DNA from: Haemonchus contortus
Lineage: Eukaryota > Nematoda > Chromadorea > Rhabditida > Trichostrongylidae
Length of the DNA stretch: 64,000 nt
Direction: 5' to 3'
NCBI GenBank assembly: GCA_000469685.2
Contig: LS997565.1
Location: forward strand, 38,865,519 to 38,929,518
Shown here: positions 41,029 to 52,710 of the stretch, piece after piece
Numbering within the stretch: position 1 is the first letter of the stretch
Layout: the number at the start of each line of letters is the position of its first letter
Made by a program: the position numbers and the translations under genes
Notes under the pieces: generated by a model
Seen by the model: the letters and a program-made list of their open reading frames with translations, nothing else
Told to the model about the DNA's origin: nothing
Databases searched by the model: none

Positions 41029-42962
41029 AGATATTGGTATCCTGCATATAGGCTTAGCCAAAAGCTTGCTCTCGAGTGATTGGAAAGAACCCGGGAGACA
41101 ATTCTGGCCGTCTCCGGGACCAAAGTCCATCGTCCACTCTTTAATGGCGTGGCTAGCTTTCTGGAGTCATCTCGTGGGAACCCACATGTCGAAAAGAAAA
41201 TAATATAAATGGACCTTATTCCCTTGAGGGTTCCATTTTGGTAGCTCCGGTTAGACAAAATCGGGAAAGTGCTCAAATCTCAGGACCCACATCTATTCCC
41301 CAAAAGGAGGAGGACCATTAGTAAGAAAGGGATCTTCACTTCCAACGCACGAATGCCCACATCGGAAGCCGTATCGAAGACTTGGTGACCGAAGCTAAGA
41401 AGATCAAGTACGCTTAGTACTCTTAGTATCGCACTGACGAGACGAGAAGGTTTTGTCTGCCGCACAGTGTTTCAGAAACTGTTTCTCGAAGCATGTGATA
41501 ACGGAGGTGTAGGTGTTTTCGCTAATACCCACTTAACCATGAAGAGTGGAATTACGCGAGTTACTGGCAATCATCAATAAACGTCCAAACTTGAGTAGTT
41601 GTGCGATGAAGAGATTAGGGAAGATCTGAAAAGCGAAGGACAGCGGTTACGCCCGAAGCCGACGAGGTCGGAAAGATTATCCGCGAAGCTCACCAATTGC
41701 AAGATTGAGCAACTCTTCACTCTTCCTCATAACTCTTGAAAGAGCAGTAACTGCATCTGGAAGGACAATGTATAATATCACTTACTTCTTCGAACTCTTC
41801 GATGGTCACGACTACTTACACAATTCGATATTGCGTCCATCAAATGTTGTACGGCGCCCCGAACCCCACAGGATAAGACTAAAGTGCAAATGTCGTAGAA
41901 AACTAGTAAGGATGTTTTGCTGAAGATCCCGTCTATATTTGTAACTATCAAATTTTCCTGCGTACTGTAATATACAAACTTTTGATCGCATAGTCCTCCA
42001 CAATATTGGCAAGGTGTTAGATGAAGGACAGACATGACAGCAAGCAGAGTTCAGGCAAGAGTTAAGTGCAATCGATGACACCCACATAGTTGCAAGACCA
42101 GAGAAATATCGCGAGAATACAGGATGCGGTTGTGCGAGGAATTCATCGATTGAGATAGGGCTTTCCATGCCGCTGAGAGGGTGACTGAAGCTTTGGGCAA
42201 CGAAGATGATCCAACTTAATACATATGAATGCTCCGTGAGATCTACCACAAGACGACGACCTGAGAAAGGGTTTGGCAGGGCAGCACCTTCTTGCTCACA
42301 TTGCCCCCTGCCGTTATCGAGAAATTCGTGAGTCATTTTCAATGGCAAGTTTTGGAAGTGAAGGTCGTCAGCCGCTGTTTACATCATCACTGCTTTGAAA
42401 ATAATACCATTCACTAACCACCGTACAGCAGCGTCGAGCATATGCTTGTCGATTTCGGCAGCGTTTGTAAAATATCGGCTGGCTGCTGTGCTTGCCGAAG
42501 GATGTTTATAAGTAAGGATTGGTACGTGATGCTCCTTTTGGCAGAACGAATGCTCCAGTTACTTGGATCTAAGTCGAGAAGTTGACATGATGAACGACCC
42601 CGATCTGGACACGAGCAGGAGGAAACGCTGAGTGAGTTCATTTATGATTATCTATGGAAAAATGGAGAAGACAGAAAACAGCCAGCTCCTGACTATCGTT
42701 CCACACTGCGACGCTTCTTGAAATGACGCAAGCTTCATTGGCTCGAAATCTACGAAAGTAGGGTAAGCGTGCGGTCAGCGTCCTTCATGTCGCTTTAGGG
42801 AGGACGATCTTGGAATTTCCTCATACACACAACGCAGATGAGATCCCGGAGTGCCGGGCTTTTTCAATGAGCGGAAGTCAGGGATGCTTGCTTACGCCCG
42901 ATTGACTGGACCAATGGCAGAGTTGTTTACGAAAGCTGTGAAGGACAAGTGACACAATTGAT
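41029..42962 (+). pseudogene. RTE retrotransposon relic 1 (copy B)
   Basis: Same insertion as 14741-16262, with the right flank 'gtgaacctctc' shared. It keeps segments lost in A (41170-42000) and matches 53400-56470 of the RTE in pieces: 5' UTR, a tract near 41600-41700 like 54720-54870, then RT from about 42010 ('gatgaaggacagacatgaca') to the C-terminal 'ctacgaaagtagggtaagcg' near 42755. Many stops. Its left end cuts into where copy A keeps exon 3 of the secreted gene. Confidence 0.8.
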
Positions 42963-44739
42963 GCAGGTGAACCTCTCGTTAAGATTCGTATATGTATTCT
43001 ACCCATAATTTTTGATCAGTAGAACCCCTCTCGAACTGGTTAACTTCGAATGTAATGTGACCAACAGAGTTTCTGACTCGGCTGACATCGCCATGGGATT
43101 TTTGATACTCATCGAATTATCCAACACTTTAGGGCTTCAGCAGTTGAGCACTGTAGTTGCAATCTCGAGGCCCACAACACTTGAGCGAAATTTGCCTGCC
43201 GTTATGAAACATTAGTGACACTGCGTAATTGAAAAAACAGGCGGCACAAAATTCTAAAACATGCTGAAAAGCCAGAAACCTTCTGCTATGCAACCTCGTC
43301 AAATCAAGAAATACGTCGTCGAAATTGGACAGCGCGGGAATGAGCTAGAGAAAAGAGGCTGCTATGAAACGCTGTTATAAAGCTTGTCAGAGGCTCCAGA
43401 TTGTCAGAACATGACCTTTTACTGGATGGTTTGAGCTACTGTTTATCGGATATTCGTTAATCCTCACGTATGGGTCACTTTAGTCAGCAAGTCGATTGCT
43501 GTTTTCGCTCTCCTACCGCACTGCGAATCTCATATGCAAAAAATGAGTATAATACCTCGCTGGCATAATGTATGAGCGTATTTTCACAGTTAGACATTCA
43601 GCCCGGCGCTCTACACGATATCCAGGTCAGTACACAATTTGTCTCACAACAAAGATTGGTTCACAGAGTTGCTTAATTCATATTCAGCCTCTCGGAGGAA
43701 TCTCCTGCCTTGGTGGACCATTGGCGTAGAGAACGTGGGATCGACATCAAATGTAATGTGACATGAGTTACAAAAAGATATTATCACTCTAAATTTATGC
43801 TGGTGGGAAAGAACTATTGTGATAATCTATTTTGCAGTGCCTCCAATAACGATTGGTCTAAAGTAAGAGCTGCAATGGAGCGGTCAAGCAAGGCAAGGTA
43901 TGGTTGCACTGAATTGCATAGTGTACATGCATGTCTACATTGTACGGACTCATGCCATCATATCAAGGCACGTGGTAGAGCAGAATATTCAAGGTTTCGG
44001 GTCCCAAGCTTGTATTCTTGTCTACTGACTAGAAATGAGGTAGAGGAGTAAAATCAAATAAGGTAGACGGTTTCAGCTCGGCCAGCTAAGATTGTGTCAC
44101 CTACTGTTCAGTACTACTACCTGATTTCAGCTCAAAATAGTAGTTTTAAAAAAAAAAAGAAGAGTGTAAGAGATGGCATCTTCTCTTTCCCTGTAGCCCT
44201 GTACTGATATTAGTATTGCCGCCTTTAATGTACTTGAAAAGGGTAATGAAACCTTATTCTATCAGATTCCTTAACTTTGCTTTGAGAATTGAATACTGTT
44301 TGTGATCTGGTATTACATTTGAAGAAAACGAGGTTTCAGGTCAGTGCTGGAATATCGTTGATGACGACTTTCTCAGATCCGACCAAATAAACCTGTTTTA
44401 ACCAAGGTGTTGAAAAATTGTCAAGAGCATAATTCGCTCAATACATATACCGCTCCGCGAAGACGATCGATTGCCTCTATCAATATGACGGTCTCTTAGT
44501 ATACAGTCCCAATCAAACAAAGGCAATTTTAAAAACTAAATCTCGTGCTCCATTTCTATCTTAATTACTGAGAATCTCTCGTGCAAGAAGTAAGCCCCTA
44601 TCTAGTGTTGTAGAGTCTTTCAAGTATTTCTCGTCTGACAAGCTCAAATTCGTGCATTGACAGCCTTCCGATCAATACCCTTGTTTTGATAATCTGGTGT
44701 GTTGCGAGTAATCGAGAAGTACTTAAGGGTCGCCTTGGA
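42963..44739. other. Non-coding spacer, copy B
   Basis: Collinear with 16263-17192 and 19650-20479, and shows the empty target of the Helitron at 43890-43925. No gene seen; the ORFs 43012-43215 and 43797-44051 are not open in copy A. Confidence 0.6.
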
Positions 44740-45985
44740 CATTTACACTTGTTCGTTTCGAGAGAATATGGCGGGATGCCCAGAGCCTATTCTGTCAGAG
44801 CCAGGCAAGCTATTGCTGGGCACCCTTGTGCCAGTTTCCCACACTCCTTGGTTCCTGCAAGCGGAAAAAATCATTAAAACAGCTTTGGAATAGCTTCTGA
44901 AGTTTCGGGACCGCAACAGACTGCCAGAAGTAAACAGGACTTTGATAAAATGGCGCTTTGTGCTTTTTTGCGAAGGTGGTGTAGCGGTAAGTGCCGCACC
45001 TCAGTGGTCACGAGTCCAACATCGGCTGACCACCGCAAGCCGTTGTATTAGCCACGTACGCATTCACCACGATCCTGGAAGGAAGTCGAATGCATGGGCG
45101 CATCCCTCAAACGGGATTGATTAAGGTCCCAAAACTTTACCTTCATTCCTTTATCTTTTGTAAATTTTATGCTCGAATGTTCTCCCTCGAAACCTTGGTC
45201 ATATGCTGATGGCGCAGGCTAGGAAGAACGAGAAAAATTACACCAAAATGTCAAAGAGAATTTTTAGAGAATAGATAAGAATTGATTCGAAACAAGCAAC
45301 AGCGGAGCGGTATACATGTCCTTAATCGATTCTTAAGAAAGTCTAACGTCCTGTATCCAATGTTAACGACTGTGCCTTCCATATTCATGCCGACCGAAAT
45401 CGATGTGGTTAAGCCCAGGTCCGAAATCCTTGATCACTCATGCATCAATATCTACGTAGCCACGATCAAAATGATCCGAATACGTTTTCTATTTAACTGG
45501 GAGCAGCGCGAAAAATTTTTCTTCATGATTTTTGCTATCGATGTCTTTAACATTCAAGAATATCGAAAATACTGACATACGCCTCAGACTCTTAATTTCT
45601 ACGGAAGCATCATGAGCGATGGAGGATTTATGGAATTCTCCGATACACGCTAGCAGAGGGGAAAATCCGTAGTTCCAGCTCCTTCAAAAAGGATAATTAA
45701 AAATGCCATTTTTGACGCCGAGGATTCGAAGATCAGGCGGCCCGACCGCGTCATACCAATCTTTGGTGCTTGCTGGGCTAGGCGGTCATTGAATCGAGCT
45801 TTCTGGACGTAAAAAAGAAAGACGAAGAGAAACCTGCTTTACGGGAGCCCGGCAAGGAAGAAATGATACGTCTCATGCTTTATGATCGAGGATAATCTAC
45901 TAGATTACCTGAGTCGAGACAAGGACTGATAGGGATGTGGCTGCCGCATGGCAGAGGAAATCGATGATCAGTGGATGAGAGGGGG
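44740..45985 (+). pseudogene. RTE retrotransposon relic 2 (copy B)
   Basis: Counterpart of 20480-22660 without the inverted PLE pair. 44780-44950 resembles the RTE 5' end, including 'gggaccgcaacagactgcca' against the RTE 'agggccaaaacaggctgccc'. 45290-45640 resembles the endonuclease region and 45710-45985 the C-terminal region. Split by a SINE. Confidence 0.65.
44970..45160 (+). mobile_element. tRNA-derived SINE, copy 3 (internally deleted)
   Basis: GTGGTGTAGCGGTAAGTG at the head; the B-box area is shortened (CACGAGTCCAAC), about 85 bp are missing in the middle, and the tail is 'actttaccttcattccttta'. It occupies the same site as 20755 in copy A. Confidence 0.75.
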
Positions 45986-46599
45986 CACATGTGGCACAGG
46001 CACAGGTACAGGTGTGGCCTTTTTTAATTGGATTTGGTGTGGATGCAAGTGGCGCGGTTATACGCGTGTCATCAGCAGTTCAAATACTGAATCCTATGCT
46101 AGAAGATACTTGAGTATTATGGTTGGCCGTAAAAGGTGCCCTTGAGAGGAACTTCTTACGAAGTGATCGTTCATTGAGCTGTATTATGGAAAATGGCGAA
46201 TGTAAATGCACTAGCTTCGGTCGCTTTCAAAAACAACTGAGTTGTGAGTTGTGTTGTGAGTTTATGCCTTGAATGCGTAGTAGCGAGTATTTGTAATCTG
46301 CTGTGAAGTGCAATATACTTACGTTAGGGTCACTCAGCTGTTTTAAATGATTATTCTCTAGCATGCATTGAACGCACCACATTGTATTGTATTTTAGTGG
46401 AACCATGATCAAATTTACAGCAGCACTTTCCACTTTAGGTTTTACTGCACTCTTTTTTCATGAATTCTAACAACATTCAAATTCCCGAATAGTCCGCTAC
46501 TATGAAATGGTTGCTTTTTGGTAGGTCTGAAAAAGGTTACTAGATAAAGAGAGAGTTAAACGGCTTCGATGTGGTCGACTTATCCTTCTTAATATATCA
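45986..46599. repeat. R1 fragment at the end of the duplicated core
   Basis: Contains 'gaagtgatcgttcattgagc' (46160) and R1 sequence up to the Helitron at 46600. Matches 22660-22900 in copy A, although A is shorter. No gene. Confidence 0.5.
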
Positions 46600-46878
46600 C
46601 CAGTCGGTTCGCCGGGCTAACGCCGGGCTTCCCTCCTTCTTTGACAAAGTTGTAGTAAACGGATGACTTTCTGGTACTTCTTCGATACAAATACAATAAT
46701 AGTTCCCTGCACACGAACTTTGGCACAGAACTAATAGGGCAGTGCAAATGGTGCTCAGTAAAAGTCGGTGCTTACGCCTTCGATTGGAAATGTCGACCTT
46801 CTGCTCTCTTCCTCGAAAATAAATACCTATCAAAAATACAACTGTTAGACAACCAAGGCCTCGGACGATAACTATAAA

Positions 46879-48690
46879 CCAGTCGGATCGCCCGGCTAAC
46901 GCTAGGCTCTCCTCCTTCTTGTGTCAAATACCCTATCCCGAGAAATGATGAGCTAAAGGATTTTTCCTTCTTCAAGGTTTATAGTTTTTAAGCTTTTTTT
47001 TCGCTGTTTAGCTGAGTTTGAGTTTTTACCATCGTTTAGCTGAGTGTGAGTATGAAACTGAAACAGTGCTCTTTGACACAGCAGAAATCGAAGCTTTCCT
47101 CTTCTTTGATAAAGTTGTAGTAAGTCTAATTCCCACTCCTTTTTTGGAACAAATGACGTTTCCTGTACACGAAATTCGACACAGGACTAACAGGGCAGTG
47201 CAACTAGTATTCAGTTAAAGTCGGTGCTAACGCCTTTGATTGAAAGTCTCGAACTTTTGCTCTCTCTCTCAGAAATAAACACCCATCAAAATCCAACTGT
47301 TAGACAATCAAAGATGATGCTGTGATGCTCTGAGTGATGATAGTACCGCTATCAGATTTCTTTATCAGTGGACCCTTTTCTTTATGGAGATATCATTAGT
47401 TGGGAACTCCAAATATTGGTGGTCGGTTAAGTTTTGTCGCAAATGATATCGACCAAAGAGGACCCTTCATTGAATCACAAACTTTGCTGGGTAGCGGTCG
47501 TAACCTAATAGTAAGAAATGAACAATGTTCTAATCTGCTCATCGTATTGCCCTAATGGATCCCTATGCTGATTTACCACTCACTTTTGTCACCATGCTCT
47601 ACAATCCCGGCTTATAGAATGAAACATACTGAACGGCCAAAGCTGCATCGTAGATACCGAAGACGTTAGGATTCTGATCGGTAGGTGGCCTATCTTAGGT
47701 CCCTCATCTTCGATTATCAGTCATGATCAGTTCTTGTCCAAGTGCCTACGATCCCGTCACATCGTACATCACTTACTGAAATGCTGAGGTTCCACTGTTA
47801 GTACGAAATGTGTAATCCTAACAAATTTCAGCGCTCTAGGTCCACGTAAACAGGAGTTATGAACTTGCGGCTCGAATTTTTATTGCGCACGCCCCTCCCC
47901 CTGTGCATGGTATCCGGTCCTGCCACCCACCGTAAGTGTTCCAATCCTGCCCCCAGTATTGCTACCGAGTTTGAAAACTCTCGGTCCACGGAGACAGGAG
48001 TTATGTATTTGCAGCCCAAAATTTCTTTCGCGCACGCCCCGCTCTCCGTGGGCGGAGTCCGGTCCTGCCACCTGCCATATGTGTTTCCATGCTGCTCCCC
48101 GTAATCCTACCAAATTTGAGCTTTCTAAATCCACGGGAACAGGAGTTATGAACTTGCGACCTAAAATTTCTATCGCGCATGATCTGCCCCCTGTACTCCT
48201 GTTAAATTTGACCTCTCTAGGTCCACGGGGACAGGAGATATGAATTTACGGTCCAAAATTTCTACCGTGCACGCCCCGCCCCCCGTGGACGGAGTCCGGT
48301 CCTGCCACCTGCCATATGTGTTTCCATGCTGCTCCCCGTAATCCTACCAAATTTGAGCTTTCTAGATCCACGGGAACAGGAGTTATGAACTTGCGACCTA
48401 AAATTTCTATCGCGCACGATCTGCCCCCTGTACTCCTGCCGAATTTGAGCTTTCTAGGTCCACTGGAACAGGAGTTATGAAATTGCGGCCCAAAATTTCT
48501 TTCGCGCACGCCCCGCCCTCCGTGGGCGGAGTCCGGTCCTGCCACCTGCCATAAGTGTTTCCATGCTGCTCCCCGTAATCCTACGAAATTTGAGCTTTCT
48601 AGATCCACGGAAACAGGAGTTATGAATTTCCGGTCAAACACACACACCGACACACCAACAGACACACTTAGCGAATTATATAAAGTAGGA
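46879..48690 (-). mobile_element. Inner Helitron of a nested pair
   Basis: Minus strand: starts TCCTACTTTATATAATTCGC after an A (48691) and ends with a hairpin (CTAGCGTTAGCCGGGCG) then CCGACTGG before a T (46878). It is inserted precisely between A and T of the outer element; the simple copy at 23280-23290 shows the uninterrupted site. It carries the tandem repeats at 47780-48620. Confidence 0.8.
47780..48620 (-). repeat. Tandem repeat array inside the inner Helitron
   Basis: Units with 'aacaggagttatgaa', 'aaaatttctatcgcgca' and 'ggagtccggtcctgccacct' recur with a basic period of roughly 110-150 bp and a higher-order period of about 237 bp (compare 48047, 48285 and 48521). The array resembles that at 58040-59170. 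ORFs on both strands across it arise from the repeat period. Confidence 0.8.
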
Positions 48691-49489
48691 TGTTTCGAGC
48701 GATGAAAACACCATTATAAAATCTCATCATTAATGAACCCTTCTCTTTGCGGAGATATCAATTCGAAATCACTAGCGATCGGGTAAAGTTTTATTGCAAA
48801 TGATATAGAATGAGGACGATCCTTCATTGAGTCACAAACCTATAAAGCGGTCATAATCTAAAAGCAAGAAATGAACAAAATCCTAATCTGCCAGTCGTAC
48901 AGTTACTAATGGGTCCCTATCACTGCTTAAGGCACACTTTTGTCGCCCTACTCTATCATCCCGTCTTACCGAATGAAACATACTGAATGGTCAAAGCTAC
49001 ATCGTAAATACAGAAGATGTTAGGATTCTAATCGCTAGATGGCCACTCCTCCTAGGCCCCTTTTCTTCTCTTATCAGTCAATCCAATTCCTGTCATATCA
49101 ACTTAGTACCTACGATACCGTCATATCACATCACTTATTAAAATGCTGAGGTTCCACTGTTATTACGAAAAGGGTAATCCTATCAAACTTGAACACTCTA
49201 AGTCCACGTAAACAGAAGTTATGAATTTGTGGCTCAAAATTTCTATCGCGCCCACACCACCCACACTGTCCCACACTGACACACACACAAACGCACACAT
49301 ACACAAACACACCGACAAACCAACAGACACACCAGGCAAATTATATATAGTAGGATCTTTTAATCGGTATGCTATCATAATCCTGACCATACCACTTCAA
49401 GCTCCCTATATGGCCTAGACCTGTCACATGCTTTCTGCGTAGAGACAAATAAGAACTATTATTAGCCAGTGCTTCTGTGCCAAACAGGT

Positions 49490-50200
49490 TTTTGATGGTG
49501 GAACATTTATTCGCCTGACGTTTCGGCTAACTCGTCGTTATCGAAGTCCTGAAAGCGTATCGCAACTTCGGAGTGTTACCTATCACGCTTGACGTAGACC
49601 AGCTCTTAACTAGTTGCAACTCAGGCTGATGAACTTCCGACTAAGAAGAAATCCTGACAAGTCACTCACATCAATTCCACCAATACCGAACAGTTGCTCA
49701 ACTTTCGTGACGATAGAGCAATTGAGACAGTCCGGTCAACTACGACCTATTTATAGTATCGTGACGTGACACGTATCAGTCTCACTATCAAAGCTCACTC
49801 AGAGGGATGTAAGGCAAAAGCTCACCAGTTATGTTGACGCACCCATTCTTGCTATTTATGCTCGGACTTCGGTGTCTTATCCAGAAAGCCTCGAGAGTTT
49901 TCCTTTCACCAATACTGTCCTCGTAGGCCAAAATCGTGCATTTAACGTCAAAGTCACAAACAGCATGACCTTCTCTTCTGTGCTTCGCAAGCGGTGCAAT
50001 CGAGCAAGGCCTTCGTTTGCTAGCTAAGTGTCCTTTCACACGAACGCATAACTGTCTGCCAGTTTCTCAATATAGCAAGCATCACATGTTAAACACTGAA
50101 GTTGGTAAACCACACCTCGTGGTGCACAGTCTTCTACTTTTTATACGGGTGGATCAATTGACTCGATCCGCTCTTTCCAGGCATTGCTAAATAACTGCGC
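49490..50200 (-). pseudogene. Penelope-like element remnant with GIY-YIG C-terminus
   Basis: The minus frame 49788-50039 contains the end of the GIY-YIG domain and PLE tail: HLASKRRPC, FDVKCTILAYEDSIGERKTL, EAFWIRHRSPSIN, ending ITGELLPYIPLSEL and a stop. Upstream in other frames is the cysteine part (LQCLTCDACYIEKL). The left edge has the PLE terminal signature (49514-49551) with a worn hammerhead core. Only the last domain is left. Confidence 0.75.
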
Positions 50201-50209
50201 TGAATCGAT

Positions 50210-50583
50210 TCGATATGAATGGTTATTGCTTACGCCGGGCCTCATTCCTTACCTCCTTATCTCTAGCGCTCAGGGTTGAAAAATAAAGCGGGAGTCTTTC
50301 ATCTACATTGTTACCTCCGAAATTTGTATAGGCATACACAGCATGTTGCCAGTACAAGTCGAAATCACAGTTTCAAGTATCCACCTCACTCCACATTTCT
50401 CACTTCACTCCGCAGCACTCGCTGCCTCCTTTGACCTACCCAACAATTCACTGCTTTATATATAAGGGGGAATTTGTGAGCTGGGTTTTCCATATCACTA
50501 CGTCCTTATCGTATTCATAAAGTTTTGCTAACGGACAGTCCGACAAACCAACAAACACTTTACTGCTCTATAAATAAGAGAGA
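50210..50583 (-). repeat. Helitron-like dispersed repeat, uninterrupted copy
   Basis: Same family as 1-591. The start is at 50583 (TCTCTCTTATTTATAGAGCA after A). It has no Tc-type insertion, so 50450-50475 is the empty site for the element at 24446. Confidence 0.5.
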
Positions 50584-50661
50584 TTTCACAAGCGCAGCTC
50601 CGATATGCGCAGGATGTCCCACCTCTGCCATCCCTTGAGATAAATTGATAACGCCAAACCT

Positions 50662-50730
50662 CGGTGGGCCGCTTATATCATGAAAAGAGATGATGACAGG
50701 TGGACAAGAAGAGCTGTCGAATGGGCCGTC
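50662..50730 (+). pseudogene. RTE C-terminal crumb
   Basis: Plus-strand codons RWAAYIMKRDDDRWTRRAVE resemble the RTE C-terminal segment [20 protein letters not shown] encoded near 56250. A short orphan fragment; the equivalent place near 25975 lacks it. Confidence 0.55.
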
Positions 50731-50779
50731 ATAGGATATTCACGATCTGAGGATAGGCGTGCCGTGACAGGGGGATGTG

Positions 50780-51196
50780 CTGCGCTTTAATTGAAGTAAT
50801 TCCTTTTTGATCGCTCTGAAATCTGGACAATCCGAGAAAAAATAAATTTTCATCTCATCAGTGGCATTATGTTCATTTTTGCTTACTTCCTTTCACCATT
50901 CCTTGGTTTTCTGAAGCGTCGTATGTGTTGTTCGATTCTTTCTTTGAGTTTTCTGGTGCTTGAGAAGATGTACTGAATGTGGTAAATTGATTACTAGTAA
51001 TGCAGTAAATAACATATGAAAGGCAACAATCAGCTACGCCTCCTATATTGACCCTGAAGTTAGTGGCATGAGCCACAATGTATTTTTTTTTCATCGATAG
51101 AAGAACATTTTCCGCACCTTCGTTGCAAGCTGTAGGTTCATTATCATTGATAAGGTTATCCAAATCATAGCTTCCGTCCACCTTTTTTTTGTTATA
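50780..51196 (-). repeat. R1 dispersed repeat, host of a mariner
   Basis: R1 copy with the minus ORF 50873-51181 (SYVIYCITSNQF, then worn GIY-YIG-like sequence). Matches 26050-26450, which shows the site without mariner ('tgtaatagattaaa'). Confidence 0.55.
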
Positions 51197-52100
51197 TTAG
51201 GTGTGTGCATTAATTTCCGCCACTGAATTCCAAGGGCCGTTGCGCGAACCATGTTAGAGGATTACCGGTGAAACCTGTCATGTTTTGTATGGCATGGTAT
51301 TGGCTACCTACTTAAGGGTAGACAGATCAGTTTTGCCCCAAAATCCTGTTGCTCTCAGACTAATTGGTCAAGGAACGCGATGAACCGTTTCCCCGGGGGC
51401 CCTTCCCCTGCTGTTTGATTTTGGGAAAACTGCCATTGAAGCCTACCGGATGCTTCTATGGAGGACAAGTTTCATCTGAACGAACCTGCTGCGATGGTTT
51501 CTCTTCACTCGAGAGTTTGCAACGAAAGCGGAGTATCCATTGTCAAAAAGTAGTGCTGTGCGTGCATTCGGTGGCGGGATCAAAAGGGTGTTTCGAACTA
51601 TGAGCTGCTGAGCCCGAACGAATCTGTTACTGTTGACCGCTACGAACACCAACTTGACAGTTTGTAGGATGCTCTCACCTAAAAGCTCACTTAATCGCAA
51701 GAAAATATCATGAGGTGCCGTTCCACCACGAACATGCCACACCCAATGTTGCGAAGAATGTCCTTTAAAAAAATTGCAGTTGTTGGATGGGATCAGCTTG
51801 TTCAGACCGCATACTCTCCAGATCTTGCTCTTTCTGATTACCTCCTATTCCGGTCCATGCGAGTCAGTTTGGCAAATATACGCTTCCGGAATGCCGAAGA
51901 AGTGCGAAAATGGGTCGATAACAGGATTGCCTCAAAAGATGAAGACTTTTTTGGACCCAGAGTCAACAAGATACCAGAAAGATGGCAAGAAGTTGTAGCT
52001 AACGATGGGCAATACATTGGTTAAGGTACATTTAGTTTTAATTTTTTAATAAAAATGTTTTTACACGCGAAAAACGGCGGAAATCAATGCACACACCTAA
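51197..52100 (+). mobile_element. mariner element, internally deleted
   Basis: 904 bp flanked by TA with TIRs TTAGGTGTGTGCATTAATTT..CCGCC and the inverse at the right. The empty site is at 26441-26452. The N-terminal half of the transposase is missing or scrambled, while the C-terminal third is open. Confidence 0.9.
51640..52024 (+). pseudogene. mariner transposase C-terminal part
   Basis: The frame 51710-52024 reads YSPDLALSDYLLFRSM (third catalytic aspartate), then FRNAEEVRKWVDNRIASKDE and the C-terminal RWQEVVANDGQYIG before the stop. The second-aspartate block is lost. Compared with about 345 residues for a full mariner protein, only about 100 remain. Confidence 0.8.
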
Positions 52101-52581
52101 TAGATTAAATAGTACCAAAAACGCTCACAGGCTATAGCATTCCGAATAGTGCAAGACGACATAATAAGAGGGATAAGCTGGAGGATTTTCAACTGTGATC
52201 ATCCCATGGTGTACTGTGAACTATTTTTGAAAGTTCGTTGGTTGTTCGAATTCATGAAACCCAAAAGTGTAAGAGCATTTTGAAAAGCAGTTCTAGTCAA
52301 ATAAAACGTATACACTATAATAGAAAAATAGAGCATCAATAGAATCTGCAAGCTACATGGTATGTTGTGTAAGGTCTTTTTAGACTCTTCTTGAAACTTC
52401 GTGAATTGCTCGAGATTCTAACAAAATAGTTTGAAGAAGTGATCGTTCAACGAGCTGTATTATAGGAAAAATATGGCGATGCATTAGCTTCCGTCGCTTC
52501 AAAAACAGTTGTGAGTTAATACATTGGATGTGTAGTAAAGAATAATTATTTGTAATCTGCTGATAAAAGCTGAACATACAT

Positions 52582-52710
52582 ATGAAGGTGTGTGGTATAG
52601 CCTCAGCCAAGATGGTACAGCACTTTATTCAGTAAACGTTTCGGCGTTACCGCCTTCTTCAGGACCTGGAAGCCAAAAAGAATTTGAGATTCATCCAATT
52701 CATGCACCAT
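52582..52710 (-). mobile_element. Solo Penelope-like terminal segment with TSD
   Basis: About 129 bp between ACATACAT repeats (52574-52581 and 52711-52718), inserted into R1; the uninterrupted form is at 33153-33165 ('caacatacattaagg'). It consists of little more than the PLE end signature and the hammerhead-like motif. Confidence 0.6.
52630..52669 (-). ncRNA. Hammerhead-ribozyme-like motif
   Basis: Minus strand: CAGGTC, core CTGAAGA, extra A, stem II GGCG-GTAA-CGCC, GAA, ACGT, T as H17, then TACTG. Stem II and the core are perfect; stem I pairs only in its outer part (CAG with CTG). Confidence 0.5.

Larger units (their letters stand above)
46600..49355 (-). mobile_element. Outer Helitron of a nested pair
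   Basis: Minus strand: starts TCCTACTATATATAATTTGC after an A (49356) and ends GAACCGACTGG before a T, with a GC hairpin (GCCCGGC..GCCCGGC family) just inside. The two outer parts (46600-46878 and 48691-49355) together match the simple Helitron at 23031-23951. No Rep/helicase coding. CA/GT-rich stretches at 49260-49330 are part of the head. Confidence 0.8.
34480..52170 (+). repeat. Segmental duplication, copy B
   Basis: Collinear with copy A (11665-26511) from 'ttgtatgcatgacaaagaat' (34530) to the R1 end at about 52170, and with copy C from 34980 on. B-specific changes: a mariner cluster (35345-37460), the 1.3-kb insertion (38868, shared with C), a palindrome in exon 2 (40741-40880), loss of exon 3, nested Helitrons (46600-49355) and a mariner (51197). 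Confidence 0.85.

Noticed and set aside
47828..48665. Several ORFs on both strands with repeating peptide text
   Set aside because: They follow the period of the tandem repeat in the inner Helitron and mirror each other on opposite strands.
49514..49551. Hammerhead candidate at the PLE end in copy B
   Set aside because: GAAACGT and one stem II strand remain, but the CTGANGA core is lost, so it is not listed as a ribozyme motif.
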